Assembly (NCBI GenBank): GCA_964388435.1 | Contig: CAYMAH010000065.1 | Location: 1 to 5,049 of the forward strand | Direction of reading: 5' to 3' | DNA length: 5,049 nt | DNA from: DTNV01 sp964388435 | Lineage (GTDB): Archaea > Micrarchaeota > Micrarchaeia > Norongarragalinales > UBA8480 | Program-made: the position numbers and the translations under genes | Shown here: piece by piece, positions 4,429-5,049 of the stretch | How the letters are laid out: each line of letters opens with the position of its first letter | Position numbering within the stretch: the stretch's first letter is position 1 | Notes under the pieces: generated by a model | The model's input: only the letters and a program-made list of their open reading frames with translations | The model's database searches: none | Told to the model about the DNA's origin: nothing

Positions 4429-5042
4429 CGCTCTCAGCTGACATCATTAAAAAATTCTCCAGTTACCCCGCCTTCAGGTACAGGGACGTAAAAATACATT
4501 TCAGAAACAAGAAAAACCTTGCGAGAACGCTTTCCCACTTAAAAACTTCTGGACGCGTGCACTCTATTGTCAAGGGAGCGTACACCACGAAAAACGATAG
4601 AGCTGTAACCGGGTTTGCGTTCGAGCCTTTCTACTACGGGCTTTTATACGCGTTGACCATAAAAGAGTTATGGACGCAAATCGCAAGGCCGGAAGCGGTA
4701 ACGCTTAAAAGAGTTAAAAAAACAAATGTTAAAACCTTCGATAATACCGACATTATAAGATTACATCATTCCAGGCCCAAATATTTCTTCGGCTTTGACA
4801 TAATCAAATACAATGGAATAAACATTCCAGTATCAGACCCGGAAAAAACTCTCATAGACCTCTTCTTCTACAAAACAACACTGCCAATACAAGAATACAA
4901 CAACCTGCTAAAAAGCATAAACACCAGAAAATTAAATAACTACCTAAAAAATTACGACAGGCACACTCAAACCACCGTCACAAACTTTATCAAAAAGCAT
5001 ATCAAAAAAGCCAAAACAGGAAAACTAGAAAACCCTTACTAA
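4425..5042 (+). CDS. abiEi: Type IV antitoxin: AbiEi-family winged-helix protein
   Basis: Counting from ATG 4425 the protein has 205 residues. The first 55 or so form a winged helix-turn-helix: IIKKFSSYPAFRYRDVKIHF (7-26), a recognition-helix region NKKNLARTLSHLKTSGRV (28-45) and a wing ending VKGAYTT (49-55). The rest fits the AbiEi C-terminal domain, with FEPFYYGLLYALTIKELW (66-83), a beta region containing FGFDIIKYNGINIPVSD and the hallmark DPEKTLIDLFFY (138-149). The C-terminal tail is lysine-rich. AbiEi proteins neutralise the AbiEii toxin and repress their own operon, and both roles are expected here. A GTG at 4416 would add three residues, but the ATG in the ATGA overlap with the toxin stop is the more natural start, by re-initiation. 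The gene ends in TAA two codons from the right edge, so anything downstream is unseen. Confidence 0.88.
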   Translation: MTLSADIIKKFSSYPAFRYRDVKIHFRNKKNLARTLSHLKTSGRVHSIVKGAYTTKNDRAVTGFAFEPFYYGLLYALTIKELWTQIARPEAVTLKRVKKTNVKTFDNTDIIRLHHSRPKYFFGFDIIKYNGINIPVSDPEKTLIDLFFYKTTLPIQEYNNLLKSINTRKLNNYLKNYDRHTQTTVTNFIKKHIKKAKTGKLENPY

Positions 5043-5049
5043 AAAAAAA
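5041..5049. other. A9 tract at the window edge
   Basis: The antitoxin stop codon merges into a run of nine A that ends the window. On the plus strand it is not a U-tract terminator, and what follows cannot be seen. Confidence 0.4.

Overview
The window looks like a stretch of an archaeal genome, most likely a small-genome DPANN-type lineage. That assignment is inference. It rests on TATA-like boxes about 27-28 nt upstream of start codons with no leader (clearest before the gene that starts at 3082), a Shine-Dalgarno site that is an exact complement of the archaeal 16S 3' end (GGTGAT, 232-238), an atypical small eukaryote-like kinase, and an archaeal-type AbiE pair. It reads as an accessory region: intact orphan genes alternate with broken genes and AT-rich gaps.

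Left part, minus strand: a 235-residue single-domain protein kinase-like gene (256-963) is followed by a small gene (1-224). The second gene has a strong ribosome site and a hydrophobic N-terminus, but its frame stops after 28 codons and resumes one frame over up to the window edge. To the right, 964-1379 is a divergent gap. Its left end is AT-rich and carries a 14-bp palindrome. Its centre is GC-richer, with three consecutive stable hairpins (1118-1264) that may be a structured RNA, overlapping a weak coding-like frame interrupted by stops.

Centre: a plus-strand 282-residue gene of unknown function (1380-2228) is followed by a short gene of uncertain start (to 2563). That gene meets, tail to tail with 3 bp between, a minus-strand 171-residue gene of unknown function (2567-3082), which has the best promoter in the window.

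Right part: 3218-3518 is a clear DUF1801 (YdhG-like) gene broken across several frames. Where its homology stops, a short minus-strand open frame (3523-3675) begins. The window ends with an intact type IV toxin-antitoxin operon: a nucleotidyltransferase toxin of the AbiEii family (3757-4428), overlapped by 4 nt (ATGA) by its AbiEi winged-helix antitoxin (4425-5042). The toxin gene comes first, the reverse of the classical abiEi-abiEii order. A small inverted repeat upstream is a candidate autoregulatory operator. The toxin should act on cytoplasmic nucleic acid or nucleotide targets, while the antitoxin neutralises it and probably represses the operon.

I recognise no tRNA, rRNA, CRISPR array, transposase or origin. 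The best candidates for something undescribed are the hairpin array with its adjacent 282-residue orphan protein, and the toxin-first AbiE arrangement.
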